Positions 44,437 through 54,437 of a stretch of 64,000 bases of DNA are shown piece after piece. Made by a program: the position numbers and the translations under genes. The DNA comes from Pedobacter zeaxanthinifaciens (GTDB taxonomy: Bacteria > Bacteroidota > Bacteroidia > Sphingobacteriales > Sphingobacteriaceae). The notes under the pieces are model-generated. The model searched no databases. It was given only the letters and a program-made list of their open reading frames with translations, and was not told the DNA's origin. The stretch spans positions 33,383 to 97,382 of the forward strand of contig NZ_QMHP01000008.1 in NCBI RefSeq assembly GCF_003313335.1, in the 5' to 3' direction. Numbering within the stretch: position 1 is the first letter of the stretch; each line of letters opens with the position of its first letter.

Positions 44437-46653
44437 TTAAGCTAATAGCACCTTGTCGGGAGTGATAGGCAAATCTCTTAATCGTTTTCCTGTAGCGTTG
44501 TAAATGGCATTGGCAATTGCTGCGGCTGTACCGATGATACCCACTTCTCCCAATCCCTTTGAGCCTTGGGGGTTGATGTTTGGATCGGGCTTATTGATAA
44601 ATGCAACCTCGATAATTGGCGCATCTGCATTTACCGGGAAGTGATAACCAGCGAAATCATTAGCTACTAAACTATCAAGTTTTTCGTCGACAAGTTGCTC
44701 CTCCATTAAAGCCATGCCAATACCGCCAACTGCTGCTCCAGACATTTGGTTGGCCGCAGCTTTTTCGCTGATGATTTTGCCGCCATCTGCAACTGTTACC
44801 ATGCGTTCCAGTTTTACTTTTCCGGTTTTCACATTCACTTTCACTTTGCAAAAGTGGGCTGCGGAAGAACAAAAAGCATATTTCTGTCTTTCAGCACCCG
44901 GACCAGAACTCGCTTCTACCTCTAAAATATCTAACTTATTCTTGTCCCAGATTGAGGCATAAGATATAAATAGATTATTGGCATTTTTAAGTGAGATGCC
45001 TGTATCTGATAGTAAAATATCATTTACTGCAGCACCTTTGTAAGCATCGTTTTGTGAGGCCGCATACTCAGCTAATTTTGATTTTAGCATTTCAGTAGCG
45101 GATACCACAGCGCCACCAATAGAGGATAATCCGTTGCTGCCGCCCTGACTGGGAGCAGGGGGTAGGTTGGAATTTCCCAATTCAATTTTTATTTTATTTT
45201 TAGCAATTCCAGTACGCTCATGAGCTATATTTTGCATGGAGATCCCGGTTCCGGTACCAATATCAGTCATTGCAGTTTGCACCGTGATGGAACCATCTCT
45301 TTGCATTTGTATCGCGGCACTTGCTGTTCCTCTTCCAGCATTCCAAGCGCCAACAGCCATGCCATAACCAACACTCCAGTCGCCTTCTTTTAACTGCGAT
45401 GGTGTTGATTTTCTATTGCTCCAATTAATCATTGAGGCACCTTTTTCAATACACTCATTGATGTAGTTGGTTGACCAAGGTAAGCCGCTTTCGGGATTTT
45501 TATCCAAGGCTAAATTTTTGATTCTTAGTGCTACAGGATCGATATTCAGTTTGTAGCTCAACTCGTCAATAGCGCTTTCTATCGCAAAATCTCCAGTACA
45601 GTCGCCTGGACCTCGCATCCATGTAGGGGTTGATAAATTTAAAGGAACCGTAGCTGCTTCAGTTTTTAAGTTCTCAAAATTGTAAATCAATCGAGCTACG
45701 CGAGTAATTCCTTCGTTGAAATTCTCGTAAACAGAAGTTCCATTTTTAGCCTGATGATGCATTCCGATGAACTTCCCATCTGAGTTAGCGGCAAGTTTAA
45801 TTTTTTGCCAAGCCGCAGGTCGGTAACCCACCGAATAAAACATCTGTGGTCTGGTTAGCATCAGTTTTACTGGTCTGTTAAGCTGTTTAGCGGCCATTAT
45901 GCAGGCCAAAGTATGCGGCCAAACTCTTAGTCCAGAGCCAAAACCTCCGCCAACAAACTCGCTGATAACTTCAATATTATCCACAGGGATGGCAAACAGT
46001 TTTGAAAAAGTACGCTGTACATTATTTACTCCCTGGTTTTTATCAAATAATTTCAACTTATCTGGCGCTTTCCACTCAGCAATAGTGGCATGCATTTCCA
46101 TCGGATTGTGTACTTCTGCTTTGATATTGTATTCTTGCTCCACAACTTGTACTGCGCTATCCAAAGCACTCAAATTTCCACGATCTTTACCGGCAGAAGT
46201 TAAAGGAATGGCGTTGCTTGCTTCCTTAAAATCTACTTTCGCCTCCGTTTTTTCGTAAGTAGCGGTAATTAAAGATGCTGCATAAGTTGCATCTTCGAAG
46301 GTTTCTGCTACCACCAAGGCAATTGGCTGTCCCTTGAAATAAATCTTATCAGTATGAAAAACGGCAAAACCCAAGCGAGCTTCCTTTATTTTGGCCTCAT
46401 CTGCCAAGCCTGGCACCAAAGGTTTATTTAAATGGGTAATGATATCAATTACACCGGCAACTTGCTTCGCGTTAGCTACATTAATACTTTTTATCGTGCC
46501 CGCGGCAATGGTACTGCCTACCAGTACGGCATGGCAAAGTCCTTCAACTTTATATTCTGCTGAATACTTCCCAGCGCCAGTTACTTTTGCAATGCCTTCT
46601 ACTCTACCTTCGGCTGCGATATTGAAATCAAATGGTTCGTCAAAAAATCCCAT
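44437..46653 (-). CDS. Molybdenum hydroxylase large subunit (PaoC/XdhA-type)
   Basis: 738 aa from the ATG at 46653; a GTG three bases earlier is the only alternative. Holds the molybdopterin-binding domain pairs: EFVGGGFGSGLRVWPHTLA, AWNAGRGTASAAIQ and the active-site Glu in GSKGLGEVGIIG near the C-terminus. Together with the next two genes upstream it oxidises aldehydes or N-heterocycles by adding a water oxygen. No export signal of its own; it would be carried out with the Tat-targeted small subunit. Last gene of the operon. Confidence 0.92.
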   Translation of the reverse strand: MGFFDEPFDFNIAAEGRVEGIAKVTGAGKYSAEYKVEGLCHAVLVGSTIAAGTIKSINVANAKQVAGVIDIITHLNKPLVPGLADEAKIKEARLGFAVFHTDKIYFKGQPIALVVAETFEDATYAASLITATYEKTEAKVDFKEASNAIPLTSAGKDRGNLSALDSAVQVVEQEYNIKAEVHNPMEMHATIAEWKAPDKLKLFDKNQGVNNVQRTFSKLFAIPVDNIEVISEFVGGGFGSGLRVWPHTLACIMAAKQLNRPVKLMLTRPQMFYSVGYRPAAWQKIKLAANSDGKFIGMHHQAKNGTSVYENFNEGITRVARLIYNFENLKTEAATVPLNLSTPTWMRGPGDCTGDFAIESAIDELSYKLNIDPVALRIKNLALDKNPESGLPWSTNYINECIEKGASMINWSNRKSTPSQLKEGDWSVGYGMAVGAWNAGRGTASAAIQMQRDGSITVQTAMTDIGTGTGISMQNIAHERTGIAKNKIKIELGNSNLPPAPSQGGSNGLSSIGGAVVSATEMLKSKLAEYAASQNDAYKGAAVNDILLSDTGISLKNANNLFISYASIWDKNKLDILEVEASSGPGAERQKYAFCSSAAHFCKVKVNVKTGKVKLERMVTVADGGKIISEKAAANQMSGAAVGGIGMALMEEQLVDEKLDSLVANDFAGYHFPVNADAPIIEVAFINKPDPNINPQGSKGLGEVGIIGTAAAIANAIYNATGKRLRDLPITPDKVLLA

Positions 46654-46663
46654 CACTTTTGTA

Positions 46664-47641
46664 TTATGGATTTAAACATTGTTTTAATGCGGTTTCAATT
46701 GCTCCTTTTAACATCGGGATTTTGAAAGCATTATGCATTTGTGGTTTTAAGCCTTTAGTGGCGATATTTGCTGCGGCCTCAAAGTTTGCAATAGTAGCTT
46801 CTTTACCCTTTAAAAATTGCTCTGCTTCTAGCCAGCGCCAAGGTTTGTGTGCTACACCTCCGGAGGCTAGTCGGGCTTCAATAATTTTATTGCCGTTTAG
46901 GTTTAAAGCTGCCGCTACCGAAATTAGCGCAAAAGCATAACTGTCTCTATCGCGAAGCTTCACATAGCTACAATTTTTTGCGAAATTATTATTGCTTAAA
47001 TTTATGGATTGGATCAGCGCATCCGCTGGTAAGTTGTTATCTTTTTCGGGATTATTATCCGGCAAGCGATGAAAATCCTTGAAAGCGATACTTTGCGTTT
47101 TGTTGGATTTGTCCATTACTTTTACCGTTGCGTCCAAAGCAGCTAGTGCTACACATAAATCTGATGGGTGAACCGCGATACATTGCGGACTGTGCCCAAC
47201 TACAGCACTCATTCTATTTTCGCCGCTTATTGCACTGCAGCCAGAACCCGGTTGACGCTTGTTGCAGGGCGTAGTTACATCATAAAAATACGGACAACGA
47301 GTACGTTGAAGTAGGTTGCCCCCCATTGAGGCCATGTTACGTATTTGTGGAGATGCTCCGGCTAAAATAGCTTTTGAAACTAACGGAAATTTAGCTAATA
47401 TGGTAGGGTCGGTTGCGGTAGCGCTATTGCGCATCATTGCACCAATGCTTACGCCTTGTGCCGTGTTTTCTACTTTATTAGGCAAAGCCGATGAAATATC
47501 TACCAAGTTATCTGGATTGGCAATGTGCTTTTTCATCAAATCGACCAAATTAGTGCCGCCCGCAATAAATTGGGTATTACTTTTTTTCTTCGCTATGGCT
47601 TGATTTGCCGCAGTTGATTTGGAAAATAAAAATGGTCTCAT
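46664..47641 (-). CDS. Molybdenum hydroxylase FAD subunit (PaoB-type)
   Basis: 325 aa. FAD-binding AGGTNLVDLMKK and GASPQIRNMASMGGNLLQRT are present. An insertion with C116, C126, C135 and C154 (RCPYFYD, PCNKR, GSGC, PQC) matches the extra [4Fe-4S] cluster of PaoB-type subunits. Overlaps the upstream iron-sulfur gene by four bases (ATGA) and precedes the large subunit by ten. Transfers electrons between the 2Fe-2S subunit and an external acceptor. Confidence 0.92.
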   Translation of the reverse strand: MRPFLFSKSTAANQAIAKKKSNTQFIAGGTNLVDLMKKHIANPDNLVDISSALPNKVENTAQGVSIGAMMRNSATATDPTILAKFPLVSKAILAGASPQIRNMASMGGNLLQRTRCPYFYDVTTPCNKRQPGSGCSAISGENRMSAVVGHSPQCIAVHPSDLCVALAALDATVKVMDKSNKTQSIAFKDFHRLPDNNPEKDNNLPADALIQSINLSNNNFAKNCSYVKLRDRDSYAFALISVAAALNLNGNKIIEARLASGGVAHKPWRWLEAEQFLKGKEATIANFEAAANIATKGLKPQMHNAFKIPMLKGAIETALKQCLNP

Positions 47642-48231
47642 TGTGCAGCTACTTTTTGAATAGATTCTACAATTCCGTTATATGCACCGCAACGACATAA
47701 ATTGCCGCTCATAAATTCTTTAATTTCAGCTACAGACTTGGTGTGGCCTTCGTTTACGCAAGCTACTGCCGACATGATTTGCCCCGGTGTGCAGTAACCG
47801 CATTGGAAGCCATCGCATTGGATAAAGGCTTCCTGCATGGGATGCAGCTGATCACCGTTGGCTAGGCCCTCAATGGTGGTAACTTCTTTTCCAGGTAAGG
47901 TAGCGGCTAAGGTTAGGCAGCTTAATACACGCTGTCCGTCTATATGAACGGTACATGCACCACACTGGCCGTGATCACAACCTTTTTTTGCTCCGGTTAG
48001 GTTTAAATCTTCACGAAGTAGATCCAGTAGGGTAGTACGTGTATCCGCCTTGATGGCGTAGCTTTTTTTATTGATGGAAACCTTTAAAGGGATTTGTTCT
48101 TTTGTTGGGATGATGTAGTTTTTGACATCTTCGTAAAATGCTTTTACTCCTCTGGGGATAAAAGCTAGTGCACCAAGTGCCGAAGAGGTTTTAAGGAAAA
48201 ACCTGCGAGAAAAATTGTACTCCTGCTTCAT
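47638..48231 (-). CDS. Molybdenum hydroxylase 2Fe-2S subunit with Tat signal
   Basis: 197 aa. A twin-arginine signal (SRRFFLK) and hydrophobic stretch open the protein, so the complex is exported folded to the periplasm. Plant-type cluster: C85, C90, C93, C105. Second cluster: C144-GYC147, C179-R-C181. First gene of the operon. The set matches periplasmic PaoABC aldehyde oxidoreductases better than cytoplasmic xanthine dehydrogenase. Confidence 0.93.
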   Translation of the reverse strand: MKQEYNFSRRFFLKTSSALGALAFIPRGVKAFYEDVKNYIIPTKEQIPLKVSINKKSYAIKADTRTTLLDLLREDLNLTGAKKGCDHGQCGACTVHIDGQRVLSCLTLAATLPGKEVTTIEGLANGDQLHPMQEAFIQCDGFQCGYCTPGQIMSAVACVNEGHTKSVAEIKEFMSGNLCRCGAYNGIVESIQKVAAQ

Positions 48232-48381
48232 AAAAGACGGTTATCGTTTAAGGCAACGGATTAATTAGTGAATTGTTTCGTTTGTTGAGGTAAAGCGTTT
48301 TGCAATCCCTAAATAAAAGTAAGAAAAATAAGTCAACAACCTTTGATTCTGGTTGTGTAATTAAACGGATACAGATAGGGT

Positions 48382-48904
48382 TACAATCGTATCGGTTAGT
48401 TTATTTTGGCTAAAGCCTTTTTTGGGTCGTTTATTTTATCCCCCGGCTGAAGCCGAGGGCTAGAATAGTTTTGATTAAGTTCAAATCTGTGGAGTTCTTT
48501 TTTGAGTCCAAGCGGCACAGGGGTTTGTGCAATTAATTTTATTGCCTTCGGTGTTAGGGATACAATTGTTACCGGTTAATTTATTTTGGCTAAAGCCATT
48601 TTCTGGTCGTTTATTTTATCCCCCCGGCTAAAGCCGAGGGCTAAAATAGTATTTGATTAGGTTCAAATCTGTAGAGTTCTTTTTCGAGCCCAAGCGGCAC
48701 AGGGCTTTGTGCAATTAATTTTATTGCCGTCGGTTTTAGGGATACAATGGTTGTCGGTTAGTTTATTTTTGGCTAAAGTTTATTTTATCCCCCGGCTAAA
48801 GCCGAGGGCTAGGATAGTTTTTGATTAGATTCAAATCTGTGGAGTTCTTTTTTGAGCGGCCCAGGGTTTTGCGCAATTAATTTTATTGCCGTCGGTTTTA
48901 ACCT
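48382..48904. repeat. Three tandem repeats of roughly 160-183 bp with a CCCCGGCT core
   Basis: Units near 48382, 48562 and 48745 share GGTTAGTTTATTTTGGCTAA, the palindromic CCCCGGCTAAAGCCGAGGG, and CAAATCTGTGGAGTTC. Each ends in an AATTTTATTGCC(G/T)TCGGT segment. A fourth, partial copy runs on to about 49000. No gene is seen in 48232-49007. Confidence 0.88.
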
Positions 48905-48966
48905 TTTTATTAGGTTGCAAATCTAAAGAGTTCTTTTTTGAGCGGTCCGGTGTTTTGCGCAATCCA

Positions 48967-48999
48967 TTTTATTGCCGTCGGTTTTAACCGACGGCAATA
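48967..48999 (-). terminator. Inverted repeat ending the alcohol dehydrogenase gene
   Basis: TTATTGCCGTCGGTT and AACCGACGGCAATAA form a 15-bp perfect stem just after the adh stop. Half of it belongs to the neighbouring repeat unit. The T tail is weak. Confidence 0.6.
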
Positions 49000-49007
49000 A
49001 ATTAAAA

Positions 49008-50069
49008 CTAGCTGTTTTTTAAAGATGCCATGTCAATCACAAAGCGGTAGCGCACATCGCTTTTAAGCATGCGCTGGTATGCCGTATTGATATCCTGCAT
49101 TTTAATAATTTCGATTTCAGAAACGATTCCTTTTTCGCCACAGAAATCCAACATTTCCTGTGTTTCGGCTATGCCGCCAATTACTGAACCCGCAACAGAT
49201 TTGCGACCCAAAATCATTGGAACAGTATTTAGCATGTTTTCCAATGCGCCTAAATAACCTACTAAAACCAAAGTTCCACTGATATTTAGAGTAGAAACGT
49301 AAGGATTTACATCGTGGTCATACGGCACAGTATCTATGATTAGATCAAACTCCCCAGCTACGGCTTTCATTTGTGCTTTGTCGGTAGAAATAACTACATG
49401 ATCAGCACCTAGCTCCTTTGCATCGTCAGCTTTATCGGGCGTTCTAGAAAACAAAGTAACGTCGGCACCTAAACCTTTCGCTAATTTAATAGCCATGTGC
49501 CCTAAGCCACCCAAACCAACTACGGCAACTTTGCTGCCTTCTTTTACGTTCCAATGTTTTAACGGCGACCAAGTAGTTACACCTGCGCAAAGCAACGGAG
49601 CAACAGCAGCTAAATCTAAATTTTGCGGCACTGATAATACATAATGCTCGTCTACCACTACTTTTTCAGAATAACCACCAAAAGTTTGGCCACCTAAGTG
49701 CAAATCTTGACCATTATAAGTGCCAGTGAATCCATTCAAGCAATATTGTTCTAAATCTTGTTTACAGCTGTTGCAAGTTCTGCAAGAATCAACAATACAG
49801 CCAACTGCTGCTAAATCGCCTACTTTAAATTTGGTGACATCGCTACCTACTGCGGTTACCTTACCTACAATTTCATGGCCTGGTACTGCTGGATAAACAG
49901 AGCCTCCCCAGTCGTTTCTAGCCGTATGTAAATCAGAGTGGCAAACTCCGCAGTACAAAATGTCTATTTCTACATCTTTTGGCAAAACCGCCCTTCGGTT
50001 GATGCTTATTGGAGCTAAATCTGCTTCCGGTGATGGTGTGCCGAAAGCTTTAACGGTTGTTGTTTGCAT
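49008..50069 (-). CDS. Zinc-dependent NAD(P) alcohol dehydrogenase, YahK/CAD-like
   Basis: 353 aa from the ATG at 50069 (an upstream start would add 18 non-family residues). Catalytic zinc residues sit in CGVCHSDLH and PGHEIVG. The structural zinc site is CRTCNSCKQDLEQYC. The nucleotide-binding Rossmann motif is VVGLGGLGHMAIKLAKGLGA. Probably reduces short or aromatic aldehydes. Transcribed in the same direction as the mannan genes but 122 bases behind them, so its membership in that locus is uncertain. Confidence 0.93.
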   Translation of the reverse strand: MQTTTVKAFGTPSPEADLAPISINRRAVLPKDVEIDILYCGVCHSDLHTARNDWGGSVYPAVPGHEIVGKVTAVGSDVTKFKVGDLAAVGCIVDSCRTCNSCKQDLEQYCLNGFTGTYNGQDLHLGGQTFGGYSEKVVVDEHYVLSVPQNLDLAAVAPLLCAGVTTWSPLKHWNVKEGSKVAVVGLGGLGHMAIKLAKGLGADVTLFSRTPDKADDAKELGADHVVISTDKAQMKAVAGEFDLIIDTVPYDHDVNPYVSTLNISGTLVLVGYLGALENMLNTVPMILGRKSVAGSVIGGIAETQEMLDFCGEKGIVSEIEIIKMQDINTAYQRMLKSDVRYRFVIDMASLKNS

Positions 50070-50191
50070 AATTATTATTTTTGTTTTGGTACAACAAAGT
50101 AAGATGTTAGATGTTGTTGCCAAAGCAAAAATTGGGTCATTTTTTTGAAAGATTTAAGGGAGCTGAGGCGATGTAGGTGCGAAAGGAACTG

Positions 50192-51385
50192 TTAGCTAAG
50201 CTGCTGTATCCTCTTGATCAATTCAATACAAGCTCTGCCGTTGTGATAGGGACACTTCCAAAACCCAGCTTTGTCTTCGTTGTCCATTACCATTAAAGTC
50301 TTGTCAACTCCCCAAAACCATTCGCCGTTTTTAGTATCCTTGATATGGTTTTTAACGAATGCCCAAATGTTTATCACCTTTTGTAGTGTGTGTTGATCTT
50401 TATTTATCTGCCAAGCATTAAAGAAACCAACCATTGCTTCAGCCTGAGGCCACCAATGATATTCTTCAATTAAATGATTGTTGGAAGTATCAAGCTCGTA
50501 AATTAAACCTCCATTGTTTTGTATGCCACGAGCTGCGGCGTTAGTCATTGTCAAAGCCAAAGATCGAAATGTTTCTATTTCGTGTTCATCTCCAATTACT
50601 TCTGCCGCTTCTAGCAATAGCCAAGCTGCTTCAATATCATGACCGTAGGAAACTAGGGAAGATTTTACTTTCCAATCCATATCGAAAAATAACTGCAAGT
50701 GGCCAGTTTCTCGACAAATGATGTGTTTTTTAAAATTGAAAAGTAATTTTTTGATGGCTGGTTTTACTGTTGCGTTCGTAGAAACGGTGTAGAGATTGGC
50801 ATAAGCTTCAATAACATGCAAATGCGTATTCATCGATTTTTTATCGTTCTGGTCTTTTTCGCTCAGTCTTAAATCATCAATAGTTTGCCAATTCCTGTTA
50901 TGAGCCTCAATATACCCTGTGAAAATTTCATCGTAACTATGAAGCTCTAGTAAAAGATAAGTTTGTTCTGCTAATTGTAGTGCCGCAATATGGTTGCTTG
51001 CCTTGTAAAACTCAGTTAAAGCATAAATGCAAAATGCTTGCCCGTATACCTGTTTCTTGGTTTCCTTGGGTTTACCTTCTGGCGTTAACGACCAATAAAA
51101 TCCGCCAAAGTCCTTATCATGAAAAAAATCCACTAGATAATGATAAGCTCTTGTTGCTACAGCCAAATACTTTGGTTGATGATTCAATAAATAGGCCGAA
51201 GAAAAAGTATAAAGAATTCTGGCATTTAAAACCAGTCCTTTTGGTGCTTCAAAAGCTTCATTCTGGTTGTCGACTTTTCCGTAAAAGCCACCTAATTGAT
51301 GGTCAACAGTATGAGCTGACCACCAATCCAGTATGGAGTTAAGTTCTGTTGTTAATTCAGATTGAAGTGTATGAAGCTCCTGCAT
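50192..51385 (-). CDS. AGE-family 2-epimerase (mannobiose/cellobiose type)
   Basis: 397 aa, all-alpha (alpha/alpha)6 barrel: repeated helices such as LVLNARILYTFSSAYLL. Catalytic His candidates and the Arg in LNARILY are present. Only one base follows the GH130 stop. With GH26, GH130 and a symporter it converts imported mannobiose to mannosyl-glucose. The layout matches the characterised mannobiose 2-epimerase pathway of Bacteroides fragilis; enzyme specificity here is inferred from context. Confidence 0.9.
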   Translation of the reverse strand: MQELHTLQSELTTELNSILDWWSAHTVDHQLGGFYGKVDNQNEAFEAPKGLVLNARILYTFSSAYLLNHQPKYLAVATRAYHYLVDFFHDKDFGGFYWSLTPEGKPKETKKQVYGQAFCIYALTEFYKASNHIAALQLAEQTYLLLELHSYDEIFTGYIEAHNRNWQTIDDLRLSEKDQNDKKSMNTHLHVIEAYANLYTVSTNATVKPAIKKLLFNFKKHIICRETGHLQLFFDMDWKVKSSLVSYGHDIEAAWLLLEAAEVIGDEHEIETFRSLALTMTNAAARGIQNNGGLIYELDTSNNHLIEEYHWWPQAEAMVGFFNAWQINKDQHTLQKVINIWAFVKNHIKDTKNGEWFWGVDKTLMVMDNEDKAGFWKCPYHNGRACIELIKRIQQLS

Positions 51386-51386
51386 C

Positions 51387-52607
51387 TTAATAGGGCACCG
51401 AATGGCCGTTCAAATGTACTGTCTTATTTTGTTCTACTAATTTTTTATTGTTGTCGATAATACTGATAATCGTATCGACAGTTTTTGCTGAGCGTAATCC
51501 ATCAGCTGGATTATTCAAAACATAGTCGAGCAATTGCTCAATTGAACTTGTTGCTACGTGGATACGTGTATCTGACGATGCATAATAAATGTACACCGTT
51601 CCATCTTCATCAGCAATCCATCCATTGCTAAATACCACGTTGGACACGTCACCAATTCTTTCATCACCCTCAGGAGCAATAAAATAACCAGCGGGTTTGT
51701 GGGTCACTTTGGTTAAATCATTTAAATCGGTTAAAAACATGTAAAGCACATAACGTAACCCAGCTGCGGTATTTCTAACGCCGTGGGCCAAATGTAACCA
51801 GCCTTTATCGGTTTTAATAGGAGCGGGGCCTTGGCCATTTTTAGCTTCGTAAACAGTGTGGTAAAGTTTTTTATCTATCACCAATTCTTCATTTACTTCA
51901 GCATTTTCAATAGTATCCGATAAACCAAAACCAATGCCTCCGCCTTTGCCAGCTTCAATAAAACTATCTTGTGGGCGGGTATAAAATGCATACTTGCCGT
52001 TTACAAATTCGGGATGCAGCACCACGTTGCGTTGTTGTGGAGACTTGGTTTTCAAATCAGCTAGGCGCTCCCAGTGAAGTAAATCCTTAGTGCGGGCAAT
52101 ACCACATTGCGCAATTGCTGCCGATTGGTCACCCTCACTAGCGCTAGGATCTCTTCTTTCGGTACAAAATAAACCGTAAATCCATCCGTCTTCATGCGCT
52201 ACCAACCTGATGTCGTAAACATTAGTATCAGGCACATCGGTTTCTGGCATTACCACAGGATAATCCCAAAACTTAAAGTTGTCGATTCCGTTTGGACTTT
52301 CTGCAATGGCGAAGAACGATTTACGGTCTATTCCTTCTACTCTGGCCATTAAAATGTATTTTCCGTTCCATTTAATTGCACCCGGATTAAGAATAGCGTT
52401 GATGCCAAATCTCTCGATAAGATATGGATTGCTTGCCGGATTAAAATCGTAGCGCCAATTTAAAGGAATATGTTTTGCCGTTAATACGGGATTTTTGTAA
52501 CGATGATACACCCCGTTAGTTTCATCTAAAGGCGTGTTGGTTGTTGTTTGTAGTTCCTCTTGTGCTTTGAGCATTGCAGAGATGCGTTGTTTGAAATTTA
52601 CTGTCAT
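51387..52607 (-). CDS. GH130 4-O-beta-mannosyl-glucose phosphorylase
   Basis: 406 aa, five-bladed beta-propeller. Catalytic Asp132 in NVYDIRL and the phosphate-binding RRDPSA, HPEF and related segments are consistent with the GH130_1 branch. It phosphorolyses mannosyl-(1,4)-glucose to mannose-1-phosphate and glucose in the cytoplasm. Three bases separate it from the upstream symporter gene, one base from the epimerase gene that follows. Starts with ATG. Confidence 0.93.
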   Translation of the reverse strand: MTVNFKQRISAMLKAQEELQTTTNTPLDETNGVYHRYKNPVLTAKHIPLNWRYDFNPASNPYLIERFGINAILNPGAIKWNGKYILMARVEGIDRKSFFAIAESPNGIDNFKFWDYPVVMPETDVPDTNVYDIRLVAHEDGWIYGLFCTERRDPSASEGDQSAAIAQCGIARTKDLLHWERLADLKTKSPQQRNVVLHPEFVNGKYAFYTRPQDSFIEAGKGGGIGFGLSDTIENAEVNEELVIDKKLYHTVYEAKNGQGPAPIKTDKGWLHLAHGVRNTAAGLRYVLYMFLTDLNDLTKVTHKPAGYFIAPEGDERIGDVSNVVFSNGWIADEDGTVYIYYASSDTRIHVATSSIEQLLDYVLNNPADGLRSAKTVDTIISIIDNNKKLVEQNKTVHLNGHSVPY

Positions 52608-52610
52608 AAT

Positions 52611-54437
52611 CTAATCTTCTAATCTATTCCACCAGGTTCTTTTTAAAATAGTTACAATAACGGCTAGGATAAGTAGTGTAAGCCATAAAGGCGAGTACAT
52701 GCCCGTAATTAGGTACATGGGTAGTATGGTTAAGCACAACTGTGCGATAATGCCAAGTGCCACGTTGAACATATCCAGTTTAAAGTTTTTGTTTGCTTTA
52801 AATGATGGGTTTTCTTTTGCAACTAGTTGATGTATGGGTTGCCAAAAGCCCCAAGGTTTTACTGTGGCATAAAATGATTTAAGGACTGCGGTATCGGTTG
52901 CTGGCGCAGTGTAAGTGCCAATTAAGCAGCCCGCTAATGATAAAGCAAAAAGTAGCGGCCACCAATACAAAGGAAGACCAGTAGTAACGTAAGGCATTAA
53001 CAACGCTGCGCCAACGCCAACCGTCATTCCCCAGAAAAATCCATGGGCGTTAAAGCGCCACCAATACCATTTTAAGCAGTTTGCAGCTACGTAACCGCCA
53101 TAAAGTCCGCCCACAATCCATTGCAAAATATTGTTGACATCCTTTGTTAAAAAGCCAAACCCTATGCCAGCAGCTACTACCACAACACCAACAATGTAAT
53201 TCATGGAAATGATTTTTTTAGTGGGAGCTTCGGGATTGATGTATTTAAGATAAATATCGTTAACGATATAGGCTTGAGCAGCATTTAAAGTGCCGCTGAA
53301 AGTTCCCATAAAAGCACCTAGCAAGCCAGTAAGTACCAAGCCCAACACACCAATTGGTAAAAAGTTATTGATGGTAGCCGGCAATATGCGTTCAAAATCC
53401 GTAACGCCATCAGGGCCTTTTAAGTAAAGCTGATTGTAGTAGAGTAGTGCTAATACGGTTAGTCCGGTTACCATAGAGTAGCGGATGGGCAACAGCACAA
53501 TGCTGACGAAACCAGTCATTTTACTAGCCTCTTTCGGACTACGAGTACTCAATATTTTTTGCATATCGTAATTTGGTGCTGGACCCGCAAGTGAAGCAAA
53601 AACACCTTTTAGCAACATCATCATGAAAAACACTCCGAACAGACTGAACCCATCCTCGGCTATTTTCTTATTGGCATCAGCTGCGATTGCGCTCCAATCC
53701 AAATCTAATTTCCAGCTAAAGAATGGGTTGTTCCAGCCCTTTGGAACATTGAGGGTTTGCGTTTGCAAATGCTGTACTGCAATTACGCCAATGGCAATGC
53801 AGGCCAAAGTCATGATGGCATATTTGATTACATCGCCCAAAACTATGCTGTGCATGCCGCCAATAATGGAATAAAACATGGCGAATAATGTAAATATGAT
53901 ACCGTAGAAATGGGGTACATACTTAATGGGCACATCAAATGGGATATATGCTTTCACATGATCCCAAGGCACAAATACTTCAATAAATTTTCCCAAGCCA
54001 ATAAAGCCGTAGGCCAAAAATCCTAGGCAACTAATTAAGGCAAATGCAATAACGATAGCATGAGAACCATTTACACCTTTGCCGGTAAGCCCAAACCTGG
54101 TTTTGAGCCACTCGGCACCTGTAGTTGCATTGGATCTTCGTAGCCACTTGGAAAGGAACATCATCATAAAAACCTGATTAAACACAGGCCACAGCCAAGG
54201 AATCCAAATGCTTTTGAAACCGTAAACGAAGCATAAGGCTACCATCCACATGGTTCCGCTGATATCGAACATATCACTGGCATCGCTTAAACCAAGCATA
54301 TACCAGGGTAACTTTTTGCCACCCATGAGGTAGCTTTCTTTGTCTTGCTTGGCCTTATTTTTCATGTAAAAACCAATCATTACCATGGTAATGAGGTACA
54401 TGACCAAAATGGCGATATCTAAAAAGTGTAAGTTCAT
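52611..54437 (-). CDS. Sodium:solute symporter, mannobiose transporter candidate
   Basis: 608 aa with about fourteen membrane segments, an SSS-family member (GGKKLPWYMLGLSDASDMFD, and QAYIVNDIYLKYINPEAP in the ninth-helix region). It overlaps the end of the GH26 gene (ATGA). In the mannan operon its likely cargo is mannobiose or mannosyl-glucose, taken up with sodium. Confidence 0.88.
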   Translation of the reverse strand: MNLHFLDIAILVMYLITMVMIGFYMKNKAKQDKESYLMGGKKLPWYMLGLSDASDMFDISGTMWMVALCFVYGFKSIWIPWLWPVFNQVFMMMFLSKWLRRSNATTGAEWLKTRFGLTGKGVNGSHAIVIAFALISCLGFLAYGFIGLGKFIEVFVPWDHVKAYIPFDVPIKYVPHFYGIIFTLFAMFYSIIGGMHSIVLGDVIKYAIMTLACIAIGVIAVQHLQTQTLNVPKGWNNPFFSWKLDLDWSAIAADANKKIAEDGFSLFGVFFMMMLLKGVFASLAGPAPNYDMQKILSTRSPKEASKMTGFVSIVLLPIRYSMVTGLTVLALLYYNQLYLKGPDGVTDFERILPATINNFLPIGVLGLVLTGLLGAFMGTFSGTLNAAQAYIVNDIYLKYINPEAPTKKIISMNYIVGVVVVAAGIGFGFLTKDVNNILQWIVGGLYGGYVAANCLKWYWWRFNAHGFFWGMTVGVGAALLMPYVTTGLPLYWWPLLFALSLAGCLIGTYTAPATDTAVLKSFYATVKPWGFWQPIHQLVAKENPSFKANKNFKLDMFNVALGIIAQLCLTILPMYLITGMYSPLWLTLLILAVIVTILKRTWWNRLED

